Numbered from the stretch's first letter, positions 1 through 9,475 are shown. The stretch is DNA of 64,000 bases from Rhizobium etli_C (GCF_014198605.1 NZ_JACIHU010000010.1); one strand, 5' to 3'. The notes: a model not told the origin generated them from the letters alone. Numbers and translations are program-made.

Positions 1-459
1 GGCGAGCGGCTGCGGGACTCGGCGAAAAGCTGGACGGGTTTCGCAGACAGCGCCGCAGCACTGGCAAGCCTGGCGAAAAACTACCGCCTCGTTGCGATGA
101 CCAATGCCCGACGCTGGGCCTTCGCCTTCTTTGAGAAAGAGCTCGGCAATCCCTTTTATGCGGCCTTCACCGCCGACGACACAGGGACCGAAAAACCCGA
201 TCCCGCCTTCTTCGAGACCGTCTTCGCCTACATCGCTTCGGAAGGACATTCCAAGGACGACATCCTGCATGTCGCCCAGAGCCAGCATCACGATATCGGG
301 ATTTCCAGGAAGCTCGGACTCACCAATTGCTGGATCGAACGGCGGCATGCCCAGAATGGTTACGGCGGCACGATCGAACCGGCTGAATTCACGACACCAG
401 ACTATCATTTCACGTCCATGGCAGGCCTTGCCTCTGCCGTGGCCGCCGCGCGTGCCTGA
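1..459 (+). CDS. HAD-family hydrolase, C-terminal part (cut by window start)
   Basis: The reading frame is open from base 1, so the start and the nucleophile aspartate of HAD motif I lie outside the window. The 152 visible residues contain motif II (LVAMTNA), the motif III lysine (TEKPDPAFF) and a motif IV region (HVAQSQHHDIG) in which the usual first acidic residue is Gln while the HHD aspartate is kept. This pattern fits the type II haloacid dehalogenase-like branch. The gene sits 60 bases before a peptide/opine-type ABC importer on the same strand and may belong to that operon. The substrate cannot be told; a dehalogenase or a phosphatase role are both possible. Confidence 0.8.
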   Translation, partial: GERLRDSAKSWTGFADSAAALASLAKNYRLVAMTNARRWAFAFFEKELGNPFYAAFTADDTGTEKPDPAFFETVFAYIASEGHSKDDILHVAQSQHHDIGISRKLGLTNCWIERRHAQNGYGGTIEPAEFTTPDYHFTSMAGLASAVAAARA

Positions 460-519
460 CTATGAACCGGTGCTGACTCGCCTCGCAAGGCAGCCGCCGC
501 AAAAGAAGAGGGGAATGAG

Positions 520-2130
520 ATGAACGACAAGATCACCAATTGGACCAGAGCCGACGACGCCATGATCGAAACCGCCATCCGCCGCGGCGCGACTCGGCGC
601 GAACTTCTGCAACTGATGCTGGCCGGCGGCGTCGCGATGTCTGCGGGCGGCCTCATCCTCGGCCGCGCCTCGCAGGCGGTCGCGGCCACGCCCGTTGCCG
701 GCGGCGCCCTCAAGGCGGCCGGCTGGTCGTCCTCGACGGCCGACACGCTCGACCCGGCGAAAGCTTCGCTTTCGACCGACTATGTGCGCTGCTGCGCATT
801 CTACAATCGCCTCACCTATATTCAGTCCGATGGCACGCCGCGAATGGAGCTCGCCGAGTCGGTCGAAACCAAGGACGCAAAGGTCTGGACGATCAAGCTG
901 CGCAGCGGCGTTACCTTCCACGACGGCAAGCCGCTTACGGCTGACGACGTCGTCTTCTCGATGAAGCGTCATCTCGACCCGGCGGTCGGCTCGAAGGTCG
1001 CTAAGATCGCCAAGCAGATGACCGGTTTCAAGGCCGTCGACAAATTGACGGTTGAGATCACGCTGGAAACCGCGAATGCCGACCTGCCGATGATCCTCGG
1101 CATGCACCATTTCATGATCGTCGCCGACGGCACGACCGACTTCTCCAAGGGCAACGGTACCGGCGCTTTCGTCCGCGAGGTCTTCGAGCCCGGCGTTCGC
1201 TCGGTCGGCCTGAAGAACAAGAACTATTGGAAGCCCAACCATCCGAACGTTGACTCGTTCGAATTCTTCGCGATCGCTGAGGACAACGCCCGCGTCAATG
1301 CATTGCTCTCGGGCGACATCCACCTCGCTGCCGCCATCAATCCGCGCTCTGTGCGCCTCGTGGATGGCAAGGAAGGATTCTTCCTCAATAAGACGACCGC
1401 CGGCAATTACACGAACCTGAATATCCGCCTGGACACAGCGCCCGGCGATAAAAAGGGCTTCGTAGAGGGCATGAAATATCTGATCAATCGCGAGCAGATT
1501 CAAAAATCGGCCTTGCGCGGGCTCGCCGAGATCGGAAACGATCAGCCGATCTCACCGTCGAACTTCTATTACAATGGGGACCTGAAACCGAAATCGTTCG
1601 ATCCCGAAAAAGCAAAGTTCCTCTTCGAGAAAGCCGGCCTTCTCGGTCAGTCGATCCCGGTGATCGCGTCCGATGCAGCGAATTCGGCAATCGACATGGC
1701 CATGATCGTCCAGGCCGCCGGCGCAGAAATCGGCATGAAGTTCGACGTGCAGCGCGTACCGTCCGACGGGTATTGGGACAACTACTGGCTCAAGGCGCCG
1801 ATCCATTTTGGCAATATCAATCCGCGGCCGACACCTGACATCCTGTTCTCGCTCCTCTATGCATCCGATGCGCCATGGAACGAGAGCCAATACAAGTCGG
1901 AAAAATTCGACCGGATGCTGCTCGAAGCGCGCGGCTCGCTCGACCAGGCCAAGCGCCGCGAGATCTACAACGAGATGCAGGTCATGGTGTCGGAAGAAGC
2001 CGGCACCATCATTCCGGCTTACCTCTCCAACGTCGATGCGGTGTCCTCCAAGGTCAAGGGACTCGAGACCAACCCGCTCGGCGGCATGATGGGCTACTCC
2101 TTCCCGGAATATATCTGGCTGGAAGGCTGA
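520..2130 (+). CDS. ABC transporter substrate-binding protein, family 5 (peptide/opine type)
   Basis: This is a 536-residue periplasmic solute-binding protein of the DppA/OppA family. The N-terminus carries a twin-arginine export signal (TRREL at residues 25-29), a hydrophobic stretch, and a likely cleavage site near the AVAA at about 56, so it should be exported folded by the Tat pathway. The mature part has the family hallmarks LTADDVVFSMKRHLDP and the C-terminal YNEMQVMVSEEAGTIIPAY segment. A GAGGGGA ribosome site precedes the ATG. It is followed by two permeases and a two-domain ATPase, making a complete importer. The ligand (peptide, opine or other amino-acid conjugate) is unknown. Confidence 0.93.
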   Translation: MNDKITNWTRADDAMIETAIRRGATRRELLQLMLAGGVAMSAGGLILGRASQAVAATPVAGGALKAAGWSSSTADTLDPAKASLSTDYVRCCAFYNRLTYIQSDGTPRMELAESVETKDAKVWTIKLRSGVTFHDGKPLTADDVVFSMKRHLDPAVGSKVAKIAKQMTGFKAVDKLTVEITLETANADLPMILGMHHFMIVADGTTDFSKGNGTGAFVREVFEPGVRSVGLKNKNYWKPNHPNVDSFEFFAIAEDNARVNALLSGDIHLAAAINPRSVRLVDGKEGFFLNKTTAGNYTNLNIRLDTAPGDKKGFVEGMKYLINREQIQKSALRGLAEIGNDQPISPSNFYYNGDLKPKSFDPEKAKFLFEKAGLLGQSIPVIASDAANSAIDMAMIVQAAGAEIGMKFDVQRVPSDGYWDNYWLKAPIHFGNINPRPTPDILFSLLYASDAPWNESQYKSEKFDRMLLEARGSLDQAKRREIYNEMQVMVSEEAGTIIPAYLSNVDAVSSKVKGLETNPLGGMMGYSFPEYIWLEG

Positions 2131-2140
2131 TCGGCACATG

Positions 2141-2161
2141 CCGGGGGCGATAAGCCCCCGG
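2141..2161 (+). terminator. GC-rich hairpin between binding protein and permease
   Basis: Perfect arms CCGGGGGC and GCCCCCGG surround a GATAA loop just after the binding-protein stop codon. No T-run follows, so it is more likely a partial terminator or an mRNA 3'-stabilising structure that keeps the binding protein more abundant than the membrane parts. Confidence 0.6.
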
Positions 2162-2215
2162 TCGTCCCCCTGTTCGCAATATACTGTCAGCCAACGGCCG
2201 ACGGGAGGCCTGCAT

Positions 2216-3166
2216 ATGAAGAATCCGGTCCTGTCTCTTATTGCCAGTCGACTGTTCATCTCCGCTGTCACGCTTCTGATCGTCTCCTTCGCGGTGTTCT
2301 TCGCAACGACGATGCTTCCCGGTGACACGGCGTCGATCCTGCTCGGGCAGGCCGCGACCCCGGAGGCGGTCGAGGGGCTACGCAAGGCCATGCATCTCGA
2401 CGAGCCGGCGTTCCTGCGTTTCGTCTACTGGATGACAGGGCTGCTGTCCGGCGACCTCGGCACGTCTTACGCCAACGACATGCCGATCGCCGACTTGATC
2501 GGAGGGCGTTTCGTAAACTCTATGAAACTCGCCGGCATAACCGCCTTGTTCGCGGTTCCGATCGCGCTGACGCTCGGCATCACGGCCGCCATGATGCGTG
2601 GCTCGCTCTATGACCGGGCGGTCACGGTGCTTACGATTGGCGTGATCTCCGTGCCTGAATTCATGATTGCAACATCGGCAGTCCTGTTCTTTGCGGTCTA
2701 TCTGCAGTGGCTCCCGGCAATTTCCTTTACGAATGAAGCGAAAACCTTCACCGATCTGCTGCGGGTCTATGCGATGCCGGTGATCACACTGACCTTCGGC
2801 GTATCGGCGCAGATGATCCGGATGACGCGGGCTGCCGTGGTTGAAACTCTGAACACGCCCTATGCCGAAATGGCGTTGCTGAAAGGCGCCTCCCGCAGTC
2901 GCATTGTTCTGAAGCATGCATTGCCGAACGCCCTTGGTCCGATCGTCAACGCGATCGCGCTTTCGCTATCCTATCTGCTGGGCGGGGTCATCATCGTCGA
3001 GACCATCTTCAACTATCCGGGCATTGCCAAACTGATGGTGGATGCGGTGGCCACGCGCGACCTGCCGCTCATTCAGACCTGCGCTATGATCTTCTGTGTC
3101 GGCTACCTCATCCTCATCACGCTTGCCGATATCATTGCCATTCTTTCAAATCCGAGGTTGCGATGA
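2216..3166 (+). CDS. ABC transporter permease, DppB/OppB type
   Basis: This inner-membrane permease of 316 residues begins at the ATG at 2216, which follows an ACGGGAGG ribosome site; an in-frame ATG upstream at 2138 would add a non-hydrophobic tail across the intergenic hairpin and is rejected. The protein has an N-terminal membrane helix (LFISAVTLLIVSFAVFF), the conserved MLPGDTA stretch, and near residue 230 the cytoplasmic EAA coupling loop (ALLKGASRSRIVLKHALPNA). Its last four bases ATGA overlap the start of the next permease, indicating translational coupling. Confidence 0.93.
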   Translation: MKNPVLSLIASRLFISAVTLLIVSFAVFFATTMLPGDTASILLGQAATPEAVEGLRKAMHLDEPAFLRFVYWMTGLLSGDLGTSYANDMPIADLIGGRFVNSMKLAGITALFAVPIALTLGITAAMMRGSLYDRAVTVLTIGVISVPEFMIATSAVLFFAVYLQWLPAISFTNEAKTFTDLLRVYAMPVITLTFGVSAQMIRMTRAAVVETLNTPYAEMALLKGASRSRIVLKHALPNALGPIVNAIALSLSYLLGGVIIVETIFNYPGIAKLMVDAVATRDLPLIQTCAMIFCVGYLILITLADIIAILSNPRLR

Positions 3167-4017
3167 CATCCCATATCGAACAACAGCCCACCATGACGCG
3201 CCGGCTCGGCTACCGCTTCAACCTCGTCGGGCTCGTGGGGCTCGCCGCCATCCTCTTCTGGGCTATTATCGCGATCTTCGCGCACTTGCTCATCCCCTAC
3301 CCGGTGGGCGAAATCGTCGATTACGACTATTTCGGGCCGATATCCCAGCAGTTCTGGATGGGATCGGATTATCTCGGCCGCGATGTCTTCTCGCGCATCC
3401 TGATGGGCGCGCGCTACACGGTCGGTATCTCGCTCGCAGCAGTGACGATCGCCTGCTTCAGCGGCGTCGTGCTCGGCATGACCGCGGCCGTCGCCGGTGG
3501 CTGGCTCGATACGCTGCTCTCCCGATTCCTCGATGCCATGAATTCCATTCCGTCCAAGCTCTTTGGCTTGGTCGTGGTTGCAGCCGTCGGATCGTCGATT
3601 CCGGTTCTGATCCTGACCCTTTCGGTGATTTATATCCCGGGCTCCTATCGTTTCGCTCGGGCGCTTGCCGTCAACGTCAATTCCATGGACTTCATCACCG
3701 TCGCCCGCGCACGCGGAGAAAGCACCCTTTACCTGATCAGATCCGAAATCCTGCCCAATATCGTGGGTCCCGTACTTGCCGATTTTGGGCTCCGCTTCGT
3801 CTTCATCGTTCTCCTGCTCTCCGGCCTTTCCTTCCTCGGCCTCGGCGTCCAGCCACCCTATGCCGATTGGGGGGCACTCGTGCGTGAGAATATCGGCGGT
3901 CTTCCGTTTGGTGCGCCGGCGGTCATGTTTCCGTCGCTCGCCATTGCCAGCCTGACAATCAGTGTCAATCTGCTGATCGACAACCTGCCGCAGAAAATCC
4001 GCGATCGGAGTGAGTAA
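3163..4017 (+). CDS. ABC transporter permease, DppC/OppC type
   Basis: This is the second permease of the importer, 284 residues. It has the N-terminal OppC_N helix (LVGLVGLAAILFWAIIAIFA), the typical FWMGSDYLGRDVFSRILMG segment around residues 64-82, and the EAA loop (RARGESTLYLIRSEILPNI). The start overlaps the upstream permease by ATGA, and its stop TAA shares one base with the ATG of the ATPase gene. It would form the membrane channel together with the DppB-like partner. Confidence 0.93.
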   Translation: MTSHIEQQPTMTRRLGYRFNLVGLVGLAAILFWAIIAIFAHLLIPYPVGEIVDYDYFGPISQQFWMGSDYLGRDVFSRILMGARYTVGISLAAVTIACFSGVVLGMTAAVAGGWLDTLLSRFLDAMNSIPSKLFGLVVVAAVGSSIPVLILTLSVIYIPGSYRFARALAVNVNSMDFITVARARGESTLYLIRSEILPNIVGPVLADFGLRFVFIVLLLSGLSFLGLGVQPPYADWGALVRENIGGLPFGAPAVMFPSLAIASLTISVNLLIDNLPQKIRDRSE

Positions 4018-5672
4018 TGGCCAATCTCGTCGACATTCGTGACCTCCGGGTCGAAGCAACCACCGATTCCGGCCGGCGCGTCGAGATCATCAAAGGCGTC
4101 AGCCTCGACATTGCCGAGGGCGAAATCGTCGCGCTGATCGGCGAGAGCGGCTCCGGCAAGACCACGATCGCCCTGACCCTTATGGGCCATACCCGCCCGG
4201 GCTGTCGCATCTCCGGCGGCAGCGTTTCGGTCGGCGGCAAGGACTTGGTTAGGCTAAGCGAAAAACAGCGCGCCGAACTACGTGGCACGGAGGTCGCTTA
4301 TGTGCCGCAATCGGCCGCCGCCGCCTTCAATCCGGCCACATCGATCATGGATCAGGTGATCGAAGTCACGCGTATTCATCAGCTGATGTCGCCGGAAGAT
4401 GCGCGTGCCAAGGCGATCGAACTCTTCCGGGCGCTGTCCCTGCCCGAACCGGAAACGATCGGCAGCCGTTATCCGCACCAGGTTTCCGGCGGTCAGCTGC
4501 AGCGTCTGGCTGCCGCCATGGCGTTGATCGGCAACCCGACCCTTGTCATCTTCGACGAGCCGACGACGGCGCTCGACGTGACGACCCAGATCGAAGTACT
4601 GCGCGCCTTCAAATCGGTCATGAAGAAGGGCGGCATATCAGGCGTCTATGTCTCGCACGACCTTGCTGTCGTAGCACAGATCGCCGACCGCATCGTAGTA
4701 TTGAAAGGGGGGCAAACCCAGGAAATCGGCACTACCGAAGAGATCCTCAACAATGCGAAGCATCCCTATACCCGGCAACTGCTCGCAGCCTTCGAACCGA
4801 AACCGCGCGGCCAAACAAGCCTTGCCGAGAACGCGACGGCGCCGCTCTTGAAGATCGAAGACGTCGTTGCCGGTTACGGGCAGCGTCAGGCTGACGGCCT
4901 GCCTCTCGTTCGCGCGGTCGAGCATGTGAGCCTGACGGTCGAAAGAGGACGCAACCTCGGCATCATCGGCGAATCCGGTTGCGGCAAGTCAACTCTCGCG
5001 CGCACGATCGCCGGCATCCTGCCAGCCGCAAACGGCAAGATCGTCTTCGACGGCGCGGAGCTGCGTCGCAATGCGCGTGAGCGTTCGCGCGATCAACTGC
5101 GCGAGATGCAGATCGTCTTCCAATATGCCGATACCGCCCTCAATCCGGCGAAATCCGTCGAGGATATCCTCGCCAGGCCGCTGGTGTTCTACCACGGCAT
5201 GGATCGACAGGCGCAAACCATCAGGATCGACCAACTGTTCGACATGGTGCGCCTGCCCCGCAACCTGCGCCACCGCAGGCCGGGAGAACTTTCGGGTGGA
5301 CAGAAGCAGCGCGTCAACTTGGCCCGGGCGCTCGCCGCCGATCCAAAGCTGATACTTTGCGACGAGATCACCTCGGCCCTCGACACCGTTGTCGCTGCCG
5401 CCGTGATCGACCTGCTCAAGGAATTGCAGCGCGAACTCGGTCTCTCCTACATCTTCATCAGCCACGACCTGACGGTGGTGGAGGCGATCTGCGACGAGAT
5501 CGTTGTGATGTATGGCGGCCGGAAAGTCGAGGAAATCACCCCCTCGAAAGTGAAAACGCCGCAACATCCCTATTCGCAACTGCTGTTCTCGTCCGTACCG
5601 ACGCTCGATCCTACCTGGCTCGACGGCCTCAAGCAGGATCCAGAATTGGTACGGGCCTATTGTCAGCACTGA
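4017..5672 (+). CDS. Two-domain ABC transporter ATPase (DppD-DppF fusion)
   Basis: A 551-residue protein with two complete nucleotide-binding domains in one chain. The first half has Walker A GESGSGKTT (about residue 42), signature VSGGQLQR and Walker B LVIFDEP. The second half has Walker A GESGCGKST (about 319), signature LSGGQKQR and Walker B LILCDE. Each half ends in the oligopeptide-type C-terminal extension (HPYTRQLL and HPYSQLLFS). A fused ATPase pair is common in rhizobial peptide and opine importers. It overlaps the preceding permease stop by one base and closes the operon. Confidence 0.94.
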   Translation: MANLVDIRDLRVEATTDSGRRVEIIKGVSLDIAEGEIVALIGESGSGKTTIALTLMGHTRPGCRISGGSVSVGGKDLVRLSEKQRAELRGTEVAYVPQSAAAAFNPATSIMDQVIEVTRIHQLMSPEDARAKAIELFRALSLPEPETIGSRYPHQVSGGQLQRLAAAMALIGNPTLVIFDEPTTALDVTTQIEVLRAFKSVMKKGGISGVYVSHDLAVVAQIADRIVVLKGGQTQEIGTTEEILNNAKHPYTRQLLAAFEPKPRGQTSLAENATAPLLKIEDVVAGYGQRQADGLPLVRAVEHVSLTVERGRNLGIIGESGCGKSTLARTIAGILPAANGKIVFDGAELRRNARERSRDQLREMQIVFQYADTALNPAKSVEDILARPLVFYHGMDRQAQTIRIDQLFDMVRLPRNLRHRRPGELSGGQKQRVNLARALAADPKLILCDEITSALDTVVAAAVIDLLKELQRELGLSYIFISHDLTVVEAICDEIVVMYGGRKVEEITPSKVKTPQHPYSQLLFSSVPTLDPTWLDGLKQDPELVRAYCQH

Positions 5673-5806
5673 GGGCACGGCCTGCTGGGGCAGCTCGCGG
5701 TAGACGCCCTTTCAGACGATACCGCGCAGCCTGATGAAAAGCCCTTCTATGGCCACTGCTTTGCGCTCGGGGATCGCGCGACATCAAGACGGTCTGTCCC
5801 AAACTG

Positions 5807-5833
5807 ATGAAAATCGGCGAACTGGCGACCTAA
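5807..5833 (+). pseudogene. Possible remnant of a MerR-family gene start
   Basis: ATG followed by seven codons reads MKIGELAT and then TAA. MKIGELAT is the typical opening of MerR-family regulators, where a turn and winged-helix would follow. Here the frame stops exactly where the convergent racemase-like gene ends (5830). This could be the stub left by a deletion or insertion, but eight residues can also match by chance. Confidence 0.3.
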
Positions 5834-6534
5834 CTGTGCGCACTTTCCTGGATGCGGGAGCGCGCATTTAGCGCGGAGGACATGTGCAGGACACCAAGCT
5901 CAGGGCTAGTAAGTACCGGCATCGATGCCTCGCTCATTTCATTAAGAGCATTCGCCATAGACGCTTGAGCAAGAACAACCACGTCGACGCTGCCCACGAG
6001 CGAAGCGAAGCCTTCACGTATCATTGCATCATGCGCTGCCCTGTCCCCGCTTCGCAGCTTATCAAAGGCGCCATCACAAAGACGACCGGTCACAGAAACA
6101 GTATGACCTATTCTTTGAGCATGGCGTTCGATTAGCCGAGTTGTAGGGTTCATTGTCGTAGCCAAAGTTGCAAGGACGCCAATTCGGTTCCCGCGCCGGA
6201 TCGCCTCAATCGCCATGCCATCATCAATTCGGAAAAGTGGGACGGGGCAAAGCGGCATCGCCGCATCCACTGCCGGACCGAGTGAGGAACAGGTGACGAG
6301 GACCGCCGAAGCCCCTGCATCCACCGCCGACCAAATGTGACCCGCAAGCCGCCGCATAGTTTGAGGTGACAGCGCGCCTTCGCGAATGGTGTTTCCCAAC
6401 AGGCTCTCGTCTAACATGTTGAACGAGCGCCAACCGGGCAGGTGGAGACCGACGAGTTCGTTAAATGCGGGGATGATCCCGGGAACCGTATGGATCATGG
6501 CAAGCGCAGGGGAGTCATGAAGTTCCGTAGGCAT
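5830..6534 (-). CDS. Aspartate/glutamate racemase family protein
   Basis: A 234-residue member of the Asp/Glu/hydantoin racemase superfamily. The first active-site cysteine is present in LVTCSSLGPAVD (Cys82). The position where two-base racemases have a second cysteine reads VVVLAQASMAN, with Ala191 in its place. A subset of the family has this AQxSM pattern, so it may use one cysteine, as arylmalonate decarboxylase does, or be a non-racemising relative. It diverges from an amino-acid oxidation cluster starting at 6970, so a role in preparing a D- or L-amino acid for those oxidases is plausible but inferred. Confidence 0.8.
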   Translation of the reverse strand: MPTELHDSPALAMIHTVPGIIPAFNELVGLHLPGWRSFNMLDESLLGNTIREGALSPQTMRRLAGHIWSAVDAGASAVLVTCSSLGPAVDAAMPLCPVPLFRIDDGMAIEAIRRGNRIGVLATLATTMNPTTRLIERHAQRIGHTVSVTGRLCDGAFDKLRSGDRAAHDAMIREGFASLVGSVDVVVLAQASMANALNEMSEASMPVLTSPELGVLHMSSALNARSRIQESAHS

Positions 6535-6969
6535 GGCTTAGATCTCTACTTTGGCTATGCGCGCTCATCAATTGGAGCCGGCAGCAGTAGGGTTGATGTG
6601 GCCCTGAACCCGGCATCTGTCGTGCTACGATCGGAAGTCGATTCAAAACCCACTGTCGTCAGAGGATGCGTTACAACTTACCTGCTCAACGGCCGAAGTT
6701 TTGACTGTCATGCCGCCGAACACAGAATATTCCGCCGTCCCTGCATTTTCATTCGATGCATGCTGCTCGCCTTTCTCCGGTAGCTTCACCTGAGTTCACT
6801 TCGAGGACGCGCCGTGACACCAATCTTTGATCCCGCAGTCTGCCCCTGCCCGGCCGGCTCGCCCCGCCGTTCCAACTCGATACGATAGTCGTCATTGCCT
6901 CGGATGCTTCTGCCGCAGGGGCAGCAAACAGTGCCGTAATAGGCTCCAAATCAATTCAGGTCAGTCTCC
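6535..6969. other. 435-base intergenic region, divergent promoters expected
   Basis: It separates the racemase-like gene (leftward) from the oxidase cluster (rightward). I see no convincing gene: the short open frames here lack ribosome sites and family resemblance. It looks less GC-rich than its surroundings. The ATG at 6970 has only a weak ribosome site (CAGGTCAG). No clear operator was found. Confidence 0.5.
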
Positions 6970-8292
6970 ATGTCTCCACTGCTCAAACGAATACACAGCG
7001 ATGTAGAACTCCCCGCCAAGGCGGATGTCGTCGTCATCGGCGGCGGCATCATTGGCGCAACGGCGGCTTTCTTTCTAGCGGAGCGGGGACTCTCGGTCGC
7101 CCTGGTCGAAAAAGGCCAGGTCGGCTGCGAGCAGTCGAGCCGCAACTGGGGTTGGTGCCGCCAGCAGAACCGGGATGAGCGGGAGTTGCCGCTCTCGGGC
7201 GTCGCGCTGCGGCTCTGGGGTGAGTTTGAATCCAAAATTGGCGCGGACGTCGGTTTTCGTCGCTGCGGTTTGCTCTACGCTACCGACAATCCGCAGCAAT
7301 TGGCGGAATGGGAAGCATGGCGTGATACGGCCCGCCAGTTCAAAGTCAATACGAAGATGCTTGGTGCCGCAGAAGCGGCCGCCGCAATCCCGGCAAATGG
7401 CCGCCGCTGGCTCGGCGGGGTCCATTCCATTGACGATGGCAAGGGCGAGCCTGCCATCGCCGCGCCGACGATCGCTGAGGGCGCTCGCAAACTTGGAGCG
7501 ACGGTCCATCAAGAGTGCGCTGCGCGAGGTCTTGATCTGGCGAATGGAGCAGTAGCTGGGGTGATCACAGAAAAGGGGCTGATCCGGACCCAAGCGGTTC
7601 TCTGCGCCGGCGGTGCCTGGACGTCCATGTTCTGTCGCCAGCACGGAGTTCTGTTTCCGCAGGCGAGCGTGCGCCAGACAGCGCTTCGTACGCGGCCAAC
7701 AGCGAATGTGGGCGAGGCGATCTATACGCCGGACTGCGCGCTGACCCGCCGGTTGGATGGCAGCTATACGCTTGCGATCAGCGGCAGGGCGATGCTCGAC
7801 ATCACCCCACAAGGCATACGCTACGCCCGCTGGTTCATGCCGATGTTCATGAAGCGTCTGAAAGCGGTGCAGTTCGGCATCGGCAAATCCTTCCTCCAGG
7901 GTCCGGAAGCATTCGGAAGCTTGAACAAGAATAAACCATCGGCCTTCGAGCGGATGCGGGTTCTTGACCCGCCGCCCAGCCGCCGCACGATTGCGGCTAT
8001 TTTGAAACGGGTCACCGAACAGTTTCCTGCATTGGCGGGTGTCGAACTCGCCGACAGCTGGGGAGCCTACGTGGATTTCACGCCGGACGCGGTGCCGGTC
8101 ATCTCGCCGGCCGACGGTGTGAGAGGGCTCTATTTGGCTGCGGGCTGCTCCGGCCATGGCTTCGGTCTTGGCCCGGGCATCGGCCGCCTGGCGGCCGACT
8201 TGGTTGCCAATGATACACCCTGTGTCGACCCCACCCCGTTCCGCCTGTCGCGCCTCCTTGACGGTTCGAAGGTCAAAGTCGGCGCAATCTAA
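6970..8292 (+). CDS. FAD-dependent oxidoreductase, DadA-like (copy 1)
   Basis: A 440-residue member of the D-amino acid oxidase (DAO) superfamily. The N-terminal dinucleotide fold is clear (VVVIGGGIIGATAAFF, with VALVEKG following), and the C-terminus has the FAD-contacting GLYLAAGCSGHGFGLGPGIG segment. It carries the distinctive SSRNWGWCRQQNRDER block shared with the flavoprotein at 12827-14152, so the two are close paralogues. It is the first gene of a cluster with a second DAO protein and two iron-sulfur subunits. It probably oxidises an amino acid or N-substituted amino acid; the substrate is unknown. Confidence 0.9.
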   Translation: MSPLLKRIHSDVELPAKADVVVIGGGIIGATAAFFLAERGLSVALVEKGQVGCEQSSRNWGWCRQQNRDERELPLSGVALRLWGEFESKIGADVGFRRCGLLYATDNPQQLAEWEAWRDTARQFKVNTKMLGAAEAAAAIPANGRRWLGGVHSIDDGKGEPAIAAPTIAEGARKLGATVHQECAARGLDLANGAVAGVITEKGLIRTQAVLCAGGAWTSMFCRQHGVLFPQASVRQTALRTRPTANVGEAIYTPDCALTRRLDGSYTLAISGRAMLDITPQGIRYARWFMPMFMKRLKAVQFGIGKSFLQGPEAFGSLNKNKPSAFERMRVLDPPPSRRTIAAILKRVTEQFPALAGVELADSWGAYVDFTPDAVPVISPADGVRGLYLAAGCSGHGFGLGPGIGRLAADLVANDTPCVDPTPFRLSRLLDGSKVKVGAI

Positions 8293-8347
8293 TCGCATGA
8301 GGCCAAATCCGGAGAAGGCCGTGGGGTGCCCGGGGAAAGCAAGCGGA

Positions 8348-9475
8348 ATGGATTACGACGTAATCGTCATCGGCGGCGGGCTGGTAGGCGTATCGATAGC
8401 CTGGGGCCTGTCGAGATGCGGACAAAGGGTCGCAATCATTGACGAAGGCGACTTGGCAAGCAGGGCCGCCCGGGCAAACTTCGGTCTCGTCTGGAGCTCA
8501 AGCAAGGGCCTCGGCAATGCCCCCTATTCGCGGTGGTCGCGAACCTCGACGGCGAACTGGCATCGGCTGGCAGCCGAACTCAAGGCAGAAACCGGCATCG
8601 ACACCGGTTTTGTCCAATCGGGCGGTTTCTCAATTCGGCTCACGCCAACGGAGCTGGAGCGCGGCGTCGCATCAATGACGAAACTCGCCAGCCAGCCGGG
8701 AATGGAGGCGGACGGTACTCCGCCGCTCGAATATGAGATACTCGATCAGGCGGAGACACGCCGCCGCTTGCCCTTGGTCGGTGAGACCGTGGCAGGCGCG
8801 ATTTTCAGTCCTCTGGATGGACACGCAAACCCGCTGCGGCTGTTCGCCGCCTTTCACAAGGCGCTGCAGCAGCGTGGCGTTCATTATCTGCCGCACAAGA
8901 AGACGACTGCGATCCGCCATCGTGCCGGCGCGTTCGAATTGACTGGGGACGAATGGAGGCTCACGTCCGGCAAGATTGTGCTTGCGGCCGGCATCGGCAA
9001 CACCGCCCTCGCGCCATTGGTTGGGCTGAACGTTCCGCTCTCGCCCAGCCGCGGCCAGATTATCGTCACCGAGCGGCTCAAGCCCTTCCTCAGCCATGCC
9101 ACCGGCTATCTGCGGCAGACAGACGAGGGCTCGGTGCTTATCGGTGAGAGCAAGGAAGCGACGATCGATCACCAGCGGCCGCGAGGGCCGATTACCGCGG
9201 TCCTGGCGGAACGGGCTGTGCGCACATTCCCACTTCTGAGGGATGTGAAGGCGGTGCGGACCTGGGCGGCGTTCCGCGTGGTGACGCCGGACGGCTACCC
9301 CATTTACGAGCAATCGGAGAGGTTTCCAGGTGCGTTTGCATTCGCCTGCCATTCCGGTGTGACGCTGGCGGCGAACCATGCGCTGGTCCTGCCGCGGCAA
9401 ATTTCGGCCGGCGAGCTCTGCGCAGATCTCTCCGTCTTTCATTCTCGGAGGTTCCGTGTTCCAGCGGCTGCATGA
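8348..9475 (+). CDS. FAD-dependent oxidoreductase, HcnC/OoxB-like subunit
   Basis: A DAO-superfamily flavoprotein of 375 residues. The start at 8348 places the FAD fold at the very N-terminus (MDYDVIVIGGGLVGVSIA), as is usual; upstream in-frame starts fall inside the preceding gene. The C-terminal part has GVTLAANHALVLPRQI in the FAD-contact region. It is followed, with overlaps, by a small 2Fe-2S protein and a larger FAD protein with a BFD-like cluster site. This trio matches the subunit plan of HcnABC, opine oxidases and heteromeric proline/hydroxyproline dehydrogenases, where this subunit holds the amino-acid site. Confidence 0.88.
   Translation: MDYDVIVIGGGLVGVSIAWGLSRCGQRVAIIDEGDLASRAARANFGLVWSSSKGLGNAPYSRWSRTSTANWHRLAAELKAETGIDTGFVQSGGFSIRLTPTELERGVASMTKLASQPGMEADGTPPLEYEILDQAETRRRLPLVGETVAGAIFSPLDGHANPLRLFAAFHKALQQRGVHYLPHKKTTAIRHRAGAFELTGDEWRLTSGKIVLAAGIGNTALAPLVGLNVPLSPSRGQIIVTERLKPFLSHATGYLRQTDEGSVLIGESKEATIDHQRPRGPITAVLAERAVRTFPLLRDVKAVRTWAAFRVVTPDGYPIYEQSERFPGAFAFACHSGVTLAANHALVLPRQISAGELCADLSVFHSRRFRVPAAA

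Noticed and set aside
6442..6949. Short open frames in the 435-base gap between racemase-like and oxidase genes
   Set aside because: No ribosome sites, no resemblance to a family and overlap with the racemase start; treated as non-coding.
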